In this document: piece after piece, positions 7,880 through 16,963 of the stretch
Layout: the number at the start of each line of letters is the position of its first letter
How positions within the stretch are numbered: position 1 is the first letter of the stretch
Origin: an uncultured Clostridia bacterium
GTDB taxonomy: Bacteria; Bacillota; Clostridia; Oscillospirales; Acutalibacteraceae
Direction of reading: 5' to 3'
DNA: 51,264 nucleotides
Assembly (NCBI GenBank): GCA_938034875.1
Contig: CALHND010000011.1
Location: 1 to 51,264 of the forward strand
Program-made: the position numbers and the translations under genes
The notes under the pieces: generated by a model
Told to the model about the DNA's origin: nothing
Database searches by the model: none
Seen by the model: only the letters and a program-made list of their open reading frames with translations

Positions 7880-8281
7880 TTAGTTGTGGCGCTGAATATC
7901 ACGCCAGTCAAGATCTCCACGCTCAAGCCCGTGTATAAGCATTTCGGCAGTAGCAATATTTGTTGCTACCGGAATATTGTGAACATCGCAAAGGCGAAGT
8001 ATATTCTTTTCGCTCGGCTCGTGATCCTTAACAGTAAGCGGATCGCGGAATATTAAAACGAGGTCAATCTCGTCACATCCGACACACGCAGCAATCTGCT
8101 CGGCTCCACCCTGAGAGCCGCTTAAAAATCGGTCGATCTGAAGACCTGTAGCTTCGGCAACAACCTTGCCTGTGGCGCCGGTGGCGCAGATGCGGTGTCT
8201 GCTGAGAATACCGCAATAAGCTATGCAAAACTGTACCATCAATTCTTTCTTTGCGTCATGCGCCATTAATGCAATTTTCAT
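7880..8281 (-). CDS. mgsA: methylglyoxal synthase homologue with altered catalytic residues
   Basis: 133 residues, full length for methylglyoxal synthase, with AHD (His8-Asp9), the phosphate-binding ATGATG loop, FRDPLT and ATNIATAE all in place. The family converts dihydroxyacetone phosphate to methylglyoxal and phosphate, a bypass of lower glycolysis. Aligning by eye with the Escherichia coli enzyme as I remember it, Asp71 of GGDQQ becomes Ala60 (GGAEQ) and Asp101 of HDPD becomes Ser90 (HEPSE). Both are regarded as catalytic, and in each case a Glu follows one position later. The activity is therefore less certain than the fold. The start at 8281 has GGAG 8 bases upstream. It is co-transcribed with minD. 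Confidence 0.85.
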   Translation of the reverse strand: MKIALMAHDAKKELMVQFCIAYCGILSRHRICATGATGKVVAEATGLQIDRFLSGSQGGAEQIAACVGCDEIDLVLIFRDPLTVKDHEPSEKNILRLCDVHNIPVATNIATAEMLIHGLERGDLDWRDIQRHN

Positions 8282-8321
8282 GTTTACAACTCCATATCTC
8301 CATATGTGGCAACAAAGATTC

Positions 8322-9059
8322 CTATATCCTGCTGATTTTCTTAAGTGCAATATTCATTCCGCAAATACGTTTAACAATTCTGTCACACGCACGCGCGGCC
8401 TTTCCCTTAATAAGGGGTTTACCTTTTTTCATGATTTTTGCATCAAACGGTACTATACCAAGCATTTGTATTCCGGTTTCGTCAATGATTTGATCGATTA
8501 CCCTAACGTCTCGCCGCTTCATATATCGGCGGTCAAAACGGTTAATAATCATACGACAGCTTGTTTTACCGATTTCGTCTATGATGTCATTTACCCTTGC
8601 GGCATCACGAATGCACACAGCATCGGGACTTACTACCACAATTATCTCCTCTGCACTGCTGACTGCCGCCATAAAACCGCGACCTATTCCCGCTGTGGAA
8701 TCAATGAAAATGTACTCATATTTCTTTTTAAGCTCATCGACCAAGGATTTAAGCTTATCGCCGTCAATTTCACCGAAAGCGGAGGGAGCACCTATAAAGT
8801 CAACACCGTATTCCGAGTGGCATATTGCATCATCAACGCTGCAACGCTCCAAAAAGACATCACAAAGATTAAACAGCAAATTTTCCGAAACGCCAAGCAT
8901 AATATCGAGACAGCTCAGCCCTTCGTCTGCGTCGATAAGAAGGACTTTTTTTCCTTGCTTTGCAAGCTGCATACCAAGTCCGCAAACCAACGTAGATTTG
9001 CCGACTCCGCCTTTTCCGGATACGACAGCAATAGCTCTGCCTCTGCGCTCATTAAGCAC
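8322..9059 (-). CDS. minD: MinD-family ATPase
   Basis: 245 residues. Deviant Walker A KGGVGKST (residues 16-23), the LIDADEGLSCLDIMLG switch region and IFIDSTAGIG Walker B region are those of MinD/ParA-type ATPases. MinD dimerises on the membrane with ATP and recruits MinC to block FtsZ. The C-terminus is basic (KRICGMNIALKKISRI) and could be an amphipathic membrane-targeting helix, though it does not look like the classical one. The start is GTG with AAGGAG upstream. It lies between PBP2 and mgsA with its own promoter, as in clostridial mre-min clusters, but minC and minE are absent here. A FlhG-like or other ParA-like role cannot be excluded. Confidence 0.85.
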   Translation of the reverse strand: MLNERRGRAIAVVSGKGGVGKSTLVCGLGMQLAKQGKKVLLIDADEGLSCLDIMLGVSENLLFNLCDVFLERCSVDDAICHSEYGVDFIGAPSAFGEIDGDKLKSLVDELKKKYEYIFIDSTAGIGRGFMAAVSSAEEIIVVVSPDAVCIRDAARVNDIIDEIGKTSCRMIINRFDRRYMKRRDVRVIDQIIDETGIQMLGIVPFDAKIMKKGKPLIKGKAARACDRIVKRICGMNIALKKISRI

Positions 9060-9102
9060 GGTGTAAAACTCTCCTTATTCGCCAAATATAGTTTATACGA
9101 TA

Positions 9103-9131
9103 ATTTTATCACAGTTTTGGTAAAATGTCAA
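9103..9131 (-). promoter_or_regulatory. promoter of minD-mgsA
   Basis: Minus strand TTGACA (9126-9131), 17 bases, TAAAAT (9103-9108), located in the 88-base gap after the PBP2 gene. It lets minD-mgsA (and perhaps the hisS leader) be expressed apart from the mre genes. Confidence 0.7.
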
Positions 9132-9147
9132 AAGAATTATATGAAAA

Positions 9148-11184
9148 TTAAGGTAATAACTGATTTGTTTTTTGACCTGTATAAATTTCATTAGAGTTGT
9201 AAAAATATGCATCAAATATGCTTTTTGCTACGGGTGCAATTGATGATCCATGTCCACCTTTTTCAATGATTATTGAAATTGCAATTTCCGGATCGTCATA
9301 CGGTGCAAAGCCAATGAAAACAGCGTTGTCAATTTTTGATGACGACTGTGCTGTTCCTGTTTTTCCGGCAACTTTAATTGAATAATTTCCAAATGTGCCA
9401 CGTGCCGTACCGTCGGAAGTAACTCTGAGCATTCCCTCTTTTACAGCGGAATATGCATCGGCTGAAATATCGGTCTCATTAAGCACCTGAGTAAAATCAT
9501 TTTTTATCATTTTATCAAGTGAATAACTTTGAACCGATTTTATAAGATGAGATTTATAACGAGTACCTCCACTTGCAAGCGTGGCTGTGTACTGAGAAAG
9601 CTGTAACGGTGTAAAGTTGTTATCCGATTGTCCGATAGCGGCCTGAATGGTGTCACCCTCATTCCAAATCTTGCCCACTTTATCGGAATATTCCTGACCT
9701 GCTAAAATTCCAGCAGACTCGCCTATTTCCACTCCCGTTTTTACACCCAAGCCAAGCTGCTTACAATATTTATTAAGGTTGGTTATGCCGACTTGATATC
9801 CAAGCTCAAAAAAGAAGCAGTTGCACGATTTAGAAATGGCCGTTGAAACATTAATTGATCCATGTCTGCCAAGGCATGACGGCTGATAGTCACTGAATCG
9901 CCTGTAAACCTTATTGCATGTTAAGGTAGATGATGTGTTTATTGTCTCGGTTTGCAATCCAATGAGGGCAACGGCAGGCTTAAAGGTTGAGCCGGGCTCA
10001 TAAGTACCGTAAAAAGCACGGTTAAATAGCGGCATAGCCTTATCGGTGGCAAGTTTACCGTAGTTTTCAATATAATCATCCATGCTGTAATACGGATAGC
10101 TGACGGCGGCAAGAATTTCGCCTGTCCTAACTTCAGTAACGACTACAGCCGCACCACCAACATCGTCTTCACTTGTTGTTTTTCGGTTTTCTGTATTTAT
10201 CTTATCTATTGCCGTTTTAAGCGCCTGCTGAGCTACTTTTTGCAAATTTTTATCAATGGTAAGCTGTACGGTGTTGCCTGCAACAGCCTCTTGAATTACA
10301 TTTTTTGAAACAATTTCTCCGGTTGCCGACTGCACAAGCGCAACTTTGCCATCGACACCTTTCAAATATTGCTCTGCGGCATATTCAATTCCCGATTTGC
10401 CTATTTTATCGTTCATGTTGTATTTGCCGCTGTCCTTTACATCGTTCCATTCCTCTGCTGTCAGCAAGCCGACTGTGCCAAGAATATGGCTGGCAACCTC
10501 AGGATCAGGATATTCACGAAATGTAGCGGCTTTAATTTGGACGCCCTCTAATACTGCTGAGTTTTCTTCAATTATCTCCACAATCTGTTCGCTGACATCC
10601 TCAGCAAATGTAAACGGCAGTGTTATCGAATAATCGCTTAAATCCATTGAATAGCGTACACCCATAATCAAGCGCTGTTCACTTGAGGTGTAGCCATGAA
10701 GCTTATATTTCTCAACCATTGCATCAAAGCAGTTTTGTGCTGTCGCATAGCTATTAAGTCCGAGCTCGGATTTCATGACGCCGATAGAATATTCCATACC
10801 TTCAGAAAAACCATATGGTTTTGTAACCTTAAGCGGAAGCTTATCAGTCCATTTTTGGTCGCTTTCAGAAAGCAAGCCGGTCAGCATAAGTATAATTTCA
10901 TTGAGCGATGATGTCCGCAAATATGCGGCGTCAAAAACAATATTAAATCCCTCACGGTTGATAACCAACGGTCGACCGTAGCGGTCAATAATTTCTCCGC
11001 GTGCAGCGTTTACCGTCAGAGTGCGGTGGCTAGAGGTATCAGCTTGTGCAAGATAGATGTCGGCATTTACAAGCTGCAGCTCTGCCATTTTACCTGAAAA
11101 ACAGGCAAGTGTAATTGCAAGTATACATATAAGTGCTATAAACCGTTTATGAAACGGCTTTCGCTTTTGATAATAGTACTTCAA
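9148..11184 (-). CDS. mrdA: class B penicillin-binding protein 2 (elongasome transpeptidase)
   Basis: 678 residues. One N-terminal transmembrane helix (about residues 15-33), a dimerisation/pedestal region with RGEIIDRYGRPL, and a C-terminal transpeptidase with all active-site motifs: STFK (Ser399-Lys402), SCN (453-455) and KTG (608-610). It cross-links peptidoglycan during side-wall growth, working with MreBCD. The start is TTG at 11184 with AGGAGG 12 bases upstream, a rather long spacer, but no closer start is in frame. No rodA follows it, unlike in many mre clusters. Confidence 0.93.
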   Translation of the reverse strand: MKYYYQKRKPFHKRFIALICILAITLACFSGKMAELQLVNADIYLAQADTSSHRTLTVNAARGEIIDRYGRPLVINREGFNIVFDAAYLRTSSLNEIILMLTGLLSESDQKWTDKLPLKVTKPYGFSEGMEYSIGVMKSELGLNSYATAQNCFDAMVEKYKLHGYTSSEQRLIMGVRYSMDLSDYSITLPFTFAEDVSEQIVEIIEENSAVLEGVQIKAATFREYPDPEVASHILGTVGLLTAEEWNDVKDSGKYNMNDKIGKSGIEYAAEQYLKGVDGKVALVQSATGEIVSKNVIQEAVAGNTVQLTIDKNLQKVAQQALKTAIDKINTENRKTTSEDDVGGAAVVVTEVRTGEILAAVSYPYYSMDDYIENYGKLATDKAMPLFNRAFYGTYEPGSTFKPAVALIGLQTETINTSSTLTCNKVYRRFSDYQPSCLGRHGSINVSTAISKSCNCFFFELGYQVGITNLNKYCKQLGLGVKTGVEIGESAGILAGQEYSDKVGKIWNEGDTIQAAIGQSDNNFTPLQLSQYTATLASGGTRYKSHLIKSVQSYSLDKMIKNDFTQVLNETDISADAYSAVKEGMLRVTSDGTARGTFGNYSIKVAGKTGTAQSSSKIDNAVFIGFAPYDDPEIAISIIIEKGGHGSSIAPVAKSIFDAYFYNSNEIYTGQKTNQLLP

Positions 11185-11223
11185 AGCTGCTTGATTCCTC
11201 CTTTTTTATTTTTACAGCTTCGG

Positions 11224-11739
11224 TTAATCCGTTCTGAATTTTGATGTAATAAATCTTGTCATTAAGTAAAATGGAATGGTAAATGCCCATGTATAAATCA
11301 TCATAGGCAGATAGTAATTGAAAAAGCAGTATCCGCTGTCTTCTAATCCGGCAAGCTTACAATAGAACAACCAGTACAGTGAAAAATACACAAGACATAC
11401 AATACCATTCAGGAACAGTGCTGTGAGTAATGTTCTGTTAAATAATAGACGTATCAGCAAACCACAAGCAACGCAAATAATGAACAGGCACACTGCATTA
11501 AATCCACTGGTTTTAGACCAACTGATATCCATAACAATTCCGGCAGTAACTCCATAAACCACCCCTGCTTTATCGGGATTGAACATGGTCACGCATATAA
11601 TAAACGGTATCAGCGGCAACGCTCGCAGCGACGCTATTTCAGGAAATGCTGCCACTGAATTTTGCCACAAATAAAGAAGTGCGGCTATAATTGCGAGCAG
11701 CGTATGGTAAACATATTTGCGATAATACGCGCGTCTCAT
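11224..11739 (-). CDS. mreD: rod-shape protein MreD
   Basis: 171 residues, almost wholly hydrophobic with about five transmembrane helices and a short basic tail, the size and profile of MreD. MreD is an integral membrane partner of MreC in the elongasome. Identification rests mainly on position: 25 bases after mreC and 39 before the PBP2 gene. Start ATG with GGAGGTGAGGCGTA before it. Confidence 0.88.
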   Translation of the reverse strand: MRRAYYRKYVYHTLLAIIAALLYLWQNSVAAFPEIASLRALPLIPFIICVTMFNPDKAGVVYGVTAGIVMDISWSKTSGFNAVCLFIICVACGLLIRLLFNRTLLTALFLNGIVCLVYFSLYWLFYCKLAGLEDSGYCFFNYYLPMMIYTWAFTIPFYLMTRFITSKFRTD

Positions 11740-11764
11740 TACGCCTCACCTCCAATTATTTATA

Positions 11765-12628
11765 TTATTTTTTGCTGCGTTCTTCAATGGTCATTTGTCC
11801 CTCAAATGAGGTTATAACCATAACATTTCGTAAACTCTCAAAATTGACCGCTGTGTCAATAACAGCATAGGAAGTTATGTCCTCCTTATCATGGCCCATG
11901 GTGTTTACAGTACCTATAATAAGCCCTTCCGGAAAAATTCCGCCACCGCCCGATGTAATAATGCTGTCACCTATTGCAACGGTGCAGTCACGTGTAAGAT
12001 TATTAAGTCGGCATTGGCTTTTTTTAGCCAATTTCGCTGAACCCGCAACTATTCCGCTGTCGTCGGTACGGGTATCGTATGCTCCCACCTTTACAGAAGG
12101 GTCAAGCACGGTAATAACGGTGGAGCTGGTCAACGACACGGTTTTAACATATCCAACCAGACCCTCTGATGTGATAACGGGATCATATGGGCTAATGCCA
12201 TCAAGGCTGCCCATGTTTATTGAAAAAGCTCCGTAAATATCAGCAGCATCGACCGAAACAACCTTTGCCGCACAAAATTCAAAATCCTCGTGCTCCTCCT
12301 TGAGTCCAAGATAATCCTTATAAAACTTGTTTTCAATCAGGGCGCTTTCATATTCGGTTTTTTCCTCTGTCAGCGCAGCTATTTCTTCTCTCAAGGTGGC
12401 ATTTTCAAGCTCAAGCTCCCGTATGTGAGAAGGTGCATTAAACAGGTTTGTGATGTATTCCCACGCAGTGTTGAAGCCCTCCTGTACCGGTGTGACCACG
12501 GCAGAAGCAACGCTTGATAACGGTGATGACCAGCCGCCAAGAGCGGTGAATACTATCATCAGCACGACAAGAACGGCCAAAACCGCTGCCAGAACCTTGA
12601 ACCTAACACTTTTGAAAAAGGCTCTCAT
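11765..12628 (-). CDS. mreC: rod-shape protein MreC
   Basis: 287 residues. A signal-anchor helix (about residues 9-30), a coiled coil (about 68-110, rich in Glu/Leu heptads) and two beta-barrel-like domains containing SLDGISPYDPVITSEGLVGY, the usual MreC layout. It scaffolds PBP2 and MreD in the periplasm-equivalent space. It starts 19 bases after mreB and is part of mreB-mreC-mreD-mrdA. Confidence 0.94.
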   Translation of the reverse strand: MRAFFKSVRFKVLAAVLAVLVVLMIVFTALGGWSSPLSSVASAVVTPVQEGFNTAWEYITNLFNAPSHIRELELENATLREEIAALTEEKTEYESALIENKFYKDYLGLKEEHEDFEFCAAKVVSVDAADIYGAFSINMGSLDGISPYDPVITSEGLVGYVKTVSLTSSTVITVLDPSVKVGAYDTRTDDSGIVAGSAKLAKKSQCRLNNLTRDCTVAIGDSIITSGGGGIFPEGLIIGTVNTMGHDKEDITSYAVIDTAVNFESLRNVMVITSFEGQMTIEERSKK

Positions 12629-12647
12629 TATAACTCCGTCCTAAAAA

Positions 12648-13658
12648 TTAATATTTTCTCCGTCTGTAATATGTATTAAACGGAAGATCTGCGTCAAGAC
12701 GCTTACCTATTCCCTCAGCAACGCAGTCTATCGGATTATCTGCTATGTGCACGGGAATATCAATCTCTTCTTCGATCAGCTTGTCCAATCCGCTCAGCTG
12801 TGCGCCGCCTCCGGTCAAAACAATTCCACGGTCTATAATGTCGGCGGCAAGCTCAGGCGGAGTTTTTTCCAGTGTCTCACGCACGCCGTTGATTATCTGG
12901 CGCAAACATCCACCAATGGCCTCACGCACATCGGCTGTGGTAACAACTACATTTTTCGGCAATCCGTCGACAAGGTTTCGTCCGCGAATTTCCATGGTTT
13001 CGTTTACCGACTCGCGATTTGCCGAACCGATAGTAATTTTAATTTCCTCCGCTGTGCGTTCGCCTATAAGCAAATTGTGCTTTTTACGAATGTACGAAAT
13101 AATAGCTTCGTCCTGGCGGTCTCCTCCTGCACGAACGGAATGGGCTGTAACTATGTCGCCAAGTGACATTACCGCAACTTCGGCAGTGCCTCCACCGATA
13201 TCGACAACCATGCAGCCGGTAGCATCCCAAACAGGCATACCTGCGCCAAGCGCTGCTGCCATCGGTTCTTGTATAAGGTCAATTTCACGAGCACCTGCGT
13301 AATGAGCTGCATCGTAAACGGCACGACTTTCAACCTCGGTAACGCCAGAAGGAATGCTTATAACAACACGAGCGCGTGAAAAAAACGAGCCCTTCAGTGC
13401 ATCACGTATATATTTACGCAACATAGTTGCAGTAACTTCAAAGTCAGCTATAACGCCGTCCTTAAGCGGACGTACAGCTACGATAGAGCCGGGAGTGCGT
13501 CCTATCATCTCCTTCGCCTCTGTGCCCACAGCACGTACAGCCTGATTGCGTACATCGACGGCAACAACCGACGGCTCACGCATTACAATTCCTTTTCCTC
13601 TGACAAATACAATCGTATTTGCTGTTCCGAGATCTATTCCGATATCACGAGTAAACAT
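12648..13658 (-). CDS. mreB: actin-like cell-shape protein MreB
   Basis: 336 residues. Actin-fold ATPase signatures DIGIDLGTANT (phosphate 1), VVDIGGGTAEVAVMSLG (phosphate 2) and GIVLTGGGAQLSGL (adenosine) are all present. It forms membrane-bound filaments that guide side-wall peptidoglycan synthesis. The start ATG has GGGAGG 8 bases upstream. It is the first gene of the mre operon, behind the promoter at 13700-13728. It could be an Mbl paralogue, since mbl is the one usually near spoIIID, but being next to mreC/mreD argues for MreB. Confidence 0.95.
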   Translation of the reverse strand: MFTRDIGIDLGTANTIVFVRGKGIVMREPSVVAVDVRNQAVRAVGTEAKEMIGRTPGSIVAVRPLKDGVIADFEVTATMLRKYIRDALKGSFFSRARVVISIPSGVTEVESRAVYDAAHYAGAREIDLIQEPMAAALGAGMPVWDATGCMVVDIGGGTAEVAVMSLGDIVTAHSVRAGGDRQDEAIISYIRKKHNLLIGERTAEEIKITIGSANRESVNETMEIRGRNLVDGLPKNVVVTTADVREAIGGCLRQIINGVRETLEKTPPELAADIIDRGIVLTGGGAQLSGLDKLIEEEIDIPVHIADNPIDCVAEGIGKRLDADLPFNTYYRRRKY

Positions 13659-13699
13659 TTAATGTCCTCCCGACAAAATTTATTATTTTTAACTAATCT

Positions 13700-13728
13700 A
13701 TTATAGCGCATAACACAGCCAAGAACAA
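13700..13728 (-). promoter_or_regulatory. promoter of the mreBCD-mrdA operon
   Basis: Minus strand TTGTTC (13723-13728), 17 bases, TATAAT (13700-13705), with a start near 13693, about 35 bases before mreB. It lies in the 85-base gap after maf. Confidence 0.65.
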
Positions 13729-13743
13729 CCGTTGCGGAATAAT

Positions 13744-14307
13744 TTATTCAGGTAAAATTTGAAATTTTTTAAGGCGGCGATAAACTTCGGCCGCCGGTAA
13801 TCCCATTACTGTAAAATAATCGCCATCTATACCTTTTACCAGTACCGAGCCCTTACCCTGTATGCCGTATGCTCCCGCCTTGTCAAATGGCTCTCCGGTG
13901 TTAAGATACCACTCAATCAAACTATCGTCGAGCTCATAAAATTCAACCTTTGCTGCGCTGACAAATCTTTCACACTGGGTGCCTGAAATGATGCACACAC
14001 CGGTGTAAACGGTATGTTGTCTGCCCGACAGACGCAAAAGCATTTGCTTTGCTTCCTCTCGGTCACGTGGCTTTCCCAGCACTTCGCCGTCGCAGTCAAC
14101 AACCGTATCGGATGCTAAAATGACATCATTCGGACTAACCGCGGCAACTTTACGTGCCTTTCTCAGCGCAAGCTCACGCACAGCGTCAAACCCGTTTATG
14201 CCGTCTGCAAGCGTCTCATCGGTGTCGGCGGCGAGGCATTTGAATTTATATCCCAAATTTTCAAGTATTTCTTTCCGTCTCGGAGAGGCGGAAGCAAGTA
14301 TCAGCAT
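13744..14307 (-). CDS. maf: Maf-type nucleotide pyrophosphatase
   Basis: 187 residues. Family motifs are intact: ASASPRRKEIL near the start, the SDTVV segment (catalytic Asp), the YTGV segment and DKAGAYGIQGKG. The last points to the YhdE/dTTP-UTP pyrophosphatase group, which removes modified or excess pyrimidine nucleotides. The start at 14307 has GGGGGA 7 bases upstream; longer in-frame starts would overlap the U32 gene heavily. It is the last gene of zapA-U32-maf. Confidence 0.93.
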   Translation of the reverse strand: MLILASASPRRKEILENLGYKFKCLAADTDETLADGINGFDAVRELALRKARKVAAVSPNDVILASDTVVDCDGEVLGKPRDREEAKQMLLRLSGRQHTVYTGVCIISGTQCERFVSAAKVEFYELDDSLIEWYLNTGEPFDKAGAYGIQGKGSVLVKGIDGDYFTVMGLPAAEVYRRLKKFQILPE

Positions 14308-14323
14308 TAATAAGTCCCCCTGA

Positions 14324-16378
14324 TTACAGCACTCCGCGGTCATACAGCCCACGTGTGAATTCGCCGTGCGGTGCATCTCCTCCGGCATATGCCGAAATAA
14401 CATATTGTGCACGCTCCTTGGTTTCATCAGTAAAACTGAGCAGTGCAAAACGGTATCCGCTTATGTGCTCTAGCTTATCGGCAAGCCACAAAATCTTTGA
14501 ATTAAGCACCTCGCTCATTGAATAGCGGCACTCAATCGGAAATCGCTCGCCCATTCGGTCAATAACAACACGGTTGTGCGAGCAGGTGCCGCAAGCGCCC
14601 TTTTTGCCCGATGCAGGACAGTTTCGAGTAAGCATAAGCGGCAATCTGCCGTAAGCGAAAATCCCCAGATTTTCACCCGCAACATTGTGCAGTTTACCGG
14701 CGGTCGGCTCAAATGACAGCGTAATATATTCAGCCCCCATATCGTGTACTGCTGATGCCGAATGTGAATTAAATACATTAAGTCCTATTCCGCCGTGAAT
14801 TTTCATTCCGCATTGTGATGCCAAATTAACGGCGGCTATATTGTGACACATTGCCCACTTTATGCCAAGCTTTGATGCTGTTTTCATCCACTTTTCACAC
14901 GCAGGTTCTAATGAAAAAAGCGCACGGGGCAATTCAATTCCAATTTCGGTATTTCCTGCCCTTTGAATTAGTTCACGAAGCTTGTCCTCGCCGCTGTCGG
15001 CAGGCACAAAAACCCTTTCGAGCCCGTTAAGGTGATCAGGAACTCTGTCTATATTTGAAAAACGTGCAATCAGTGCCGTTCTATCGTATTTTTTAATCTG
15101 TTTTTTATTTGTTTCGACCGAATTAAACGCTATCTTTTTCGGCAACCGAACGCAATTCATAAGTTCGGCACATTCTCGTCTGAGCGCATTTATCGCTGAC
15201 GCAGGTATTGAAAGACCATCATCTATTTCGCAAGTAAATTTGTTGCAGTAGTACGGTGTTCCACCAAGTTTTTCGCACTGCGTACGTACATATTCGGCAT
15301 CGGCGGCACGGTTTAAGGCCTTTTCCGGAATGGCACCGTCAGCCGACACGGTGTTTTCGCCGTCAGAAAATGTCATTCGTATTTTTTCATCTGCCCTTGC
15401 CGTAAATGTTATATTTACCGCCACGCTCTGTCTTTCGCTTCGGTAAATGCCACGCAAACCGCTTAGCACATTGCTTGATGCGGCTACATCGCTTTCTGTG
15501 CGGTAGCCAAACATTTGGTCTCCGATTTTTTCCATAAAGTATCCGTCGGTATGGCCCGAACGGGAAAAAACATTATTCAGCCCGTCGATTATATCGTTGT
15601 CAACAAAATTTCTGTCAATCATCTGTCTGAATGATGCCGTGGCTGCGGCAATGTATTCGGGCCGCTTCATGCGACCTTCTATTTTAAATGAATCAACGCC
15701 GATATCAGTCAATTCCTTAACATACGATATCAGCGACAAATCTTTTAAACTGAGTGGATATGTGCCATCCTGAGCAGGCAAACGGCACGGTTGAGCGCAC
15801 ATTCCTCTGTTGCCGCTGCGCCGCCCTATAACTGCACTCATGTAGCACTGACCTGACACGCACATGCATAATGCTCCGTGGACAAAGACCTCTGTCTCAA
15901 TTCCCAAACTGTGTGCTTGACTGCACGCATCAGCAATTTCTCTTTTGCTCATTTCCCTGGCAAGCACCACACGTACAAAACCAAGCTTTTTAAGCTCAGC
16001 CATTGCTGACGGTGATGTTACTGTCATTTGGGTGGACGCGTGCAGCGGCATATCGGGGCAAGCGGCGTGCAACAATTTCGCAAGTCCTAAATCCTGCACA
16101 ATAATGCCGTCAACACCTGCATTGCATGCTTTTTCAGCCGTATCAAGCGCATCCTTGATTTCGCTGTCGCTAAGAAGTGTATTAAGCGTGAGAAAAACCT
16201 TTACCCCTCGTACATGACAATACATAACTGCGGCGGCAAAAGCATCGTCACCAAAGTTCTGCGCTGAATAACGCGCATTATATTTTCCGTATCCCATATA
16301 TACGGCATCCGCTCCGCTGCGTACGGCCGCGTACAGCGACTCTTCGGAGCCGACAGGTGCAAGCAGTTCTGGCTTCAT
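14324..16378 (-). CDS. U32 family peptidase (collagenase-like, RlhA/TrhP type)
   Basis: 684 residues. The N-terminal TIM-barrel-like region (ELLAPVGSEESLYAAVRSGADAVYMG) and the cysteine cluster around HGALCMCVSGQCYMS with GMCAQPCR are the U32 signature. The long C-terminal part matches the DUF3656-type extension and ends with another Cys-rich stretch (ACGTCSHNR). Members were first called collagenases; several are now known as prephenate-dependent RNA hydroxylases (RlhA, TrhP) with an iron-sulfur centre, and I consider RNA modification more likely than proteolysis. The ATG overlaps the zapA stop by four bases (ATGA), so the two are coupled. Confidence 0.9.
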   Translation of the reverse strand: MKPELLAPVGSEESLYAAVRSGADAVYMGYGKYNARYSAQNFGDDAFAAAVMYCHVRGVKVFLTLNTLLSDSEIKDALDTAEKACNAGVDGIIVQDLGLAKLLHAACPDMPLHASTQMTVTSPSAMAELKKLGFVRVVLAREMSKREIADACSQAHSLGIETEVFVHGALCMCVSGQCYMSAVIGRRSGNRGMCAQPCRLPAQDGTYPLSLKDLSLISYVKELTDIGVDSFKIEGRMKRPEYIAAATASFRQMIDRNFVDNDIIDGLNNVFSRSGHTDGYFMEKIGDQMFGYRTESDVAASSNVLSGLRGIYRSERQSVAVNITFTARADEKIRMTFSDGENTVSADGAIPEKALNRAADAEYVRTQCEKLGGTPYYCNKFTCEIDDGLSIPASAINALRRECAELMNCVRLPKKIAFNSVETNKKQIKKYDRTALIARFSNIDRVPDHLNGLERVFVPADSGEDKLRELIQRAGNTEIGIELPRALFSLEPACEKWMKTASKLGIKWAMCHNIAAVNLASQCGMKIHGGIGLNVFNSHSASAVHDMGAEYITLSFEPTAGKLHNVAGENLGIFAYGRLPLMLTRNCPASGKKGACGTCSHNRVVIDRMGERFPIECRYSMSEVLNSKILWLADKLEHISGYRFALLSFTDETKERAQYVISAYAGGDAPHGEFTRGLYDRGVL

Positions 16379-16722
16379 TTGCCGGCTACAATCTTACGCA
16401 GACGGATGTTTTCCATATTGAGACGCTCAATTTCACGGCGTGCTTCGTCAACCTCTATTATTGCGTCGATTGACTTTGCGTCGGTTGCCTGCATTTTACC
16501 AGTGATATTTTCCAAAGCTCTCTTTGCCTTTTCGGCTTCGTCCGAGCACTCAAGCGCGGCAAAAACCGCCACCATTGTAGTGGACAAATAGGGATTTTGC
16601 TTGGCAAGTTGGTCAAGACGGTTATTCAGCTTTGCACCGATGCCGCGAATATATGTCTCGTCCTCGTCGGTATTGATATAATAATCAATGCCACCGACGC
16701 AGATTTTTACCTTTTGAGCCAT
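16375..16722 (-). CDS. zapA: ZapA-like cell division protein
   Basis: 115 residues. The N-terminal KVKICVGGIDYYINTDEDETYIRGI segment is a ZapA head domain (beta strands with the conserved GxxY turn) and the C-terminal half is a coiled coil (about residues 70-112). ZapA tetramers bundle FtsZ filaments. Being directly upstream of a U32 gene is the usual clostridial arrangement. Start ATG with a GAGGTG site 5 bases upstream. The region before it (16723-16900) is very A/T-rich with several TATAAT-like boxes, but I could not choose a promoter. Confidence 0.88.
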   Translation of the reverse strand: MAQKVKICVGGIDYYINTDEDETYIRGIGAKLNNRLDQLAKQNPYLSTTMVAVFAALECSDEAEKAKRALENITGKMQATDAKSIDAIIEVDEARREIERLNMENIRLRKIVAGK

Positions 16723-16900
16723 AAAAACACCTCATACTCTAAAAATAATCTATATATTATTATAATATAACATAATTATCTATTAATAAAGTCTTTTTTT
16801 CATTTTATACGTTTTTTGTAAAATTCTTTTATTAGTTAACACTGTTTATTCGTAATAATGCATAAACATTAAAAAAACATTATAAATTTTACTATACCCC

Positions 16901-16929
16901 TTGATAATTTTTACCTTTTGGATTAAAAT
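16901..16929 (+). promoter_or_regulatory. promoter of the beta-helix protein gene
   Basis: TTGATA (16901-16906), 17 bases, TAAAAT (16924-16929); start near 16936, followed by GGAG at 16951 and a TTG start at 16964. Confidence 0.6.
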
Positions 16930-16963
16930 CAATGTATAGGATTTTTGATTGGAGAGTGTTTCT

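Noticed and set aside
8223..9194. 323-codon open frame on the plus strand opposite minD and mgsA
   Set aside because: Antisense shadow of two well-conserved genes; no Shine-Dalgarno, Cys/His/Asn-rich nonsense composition, no recognisable domain.
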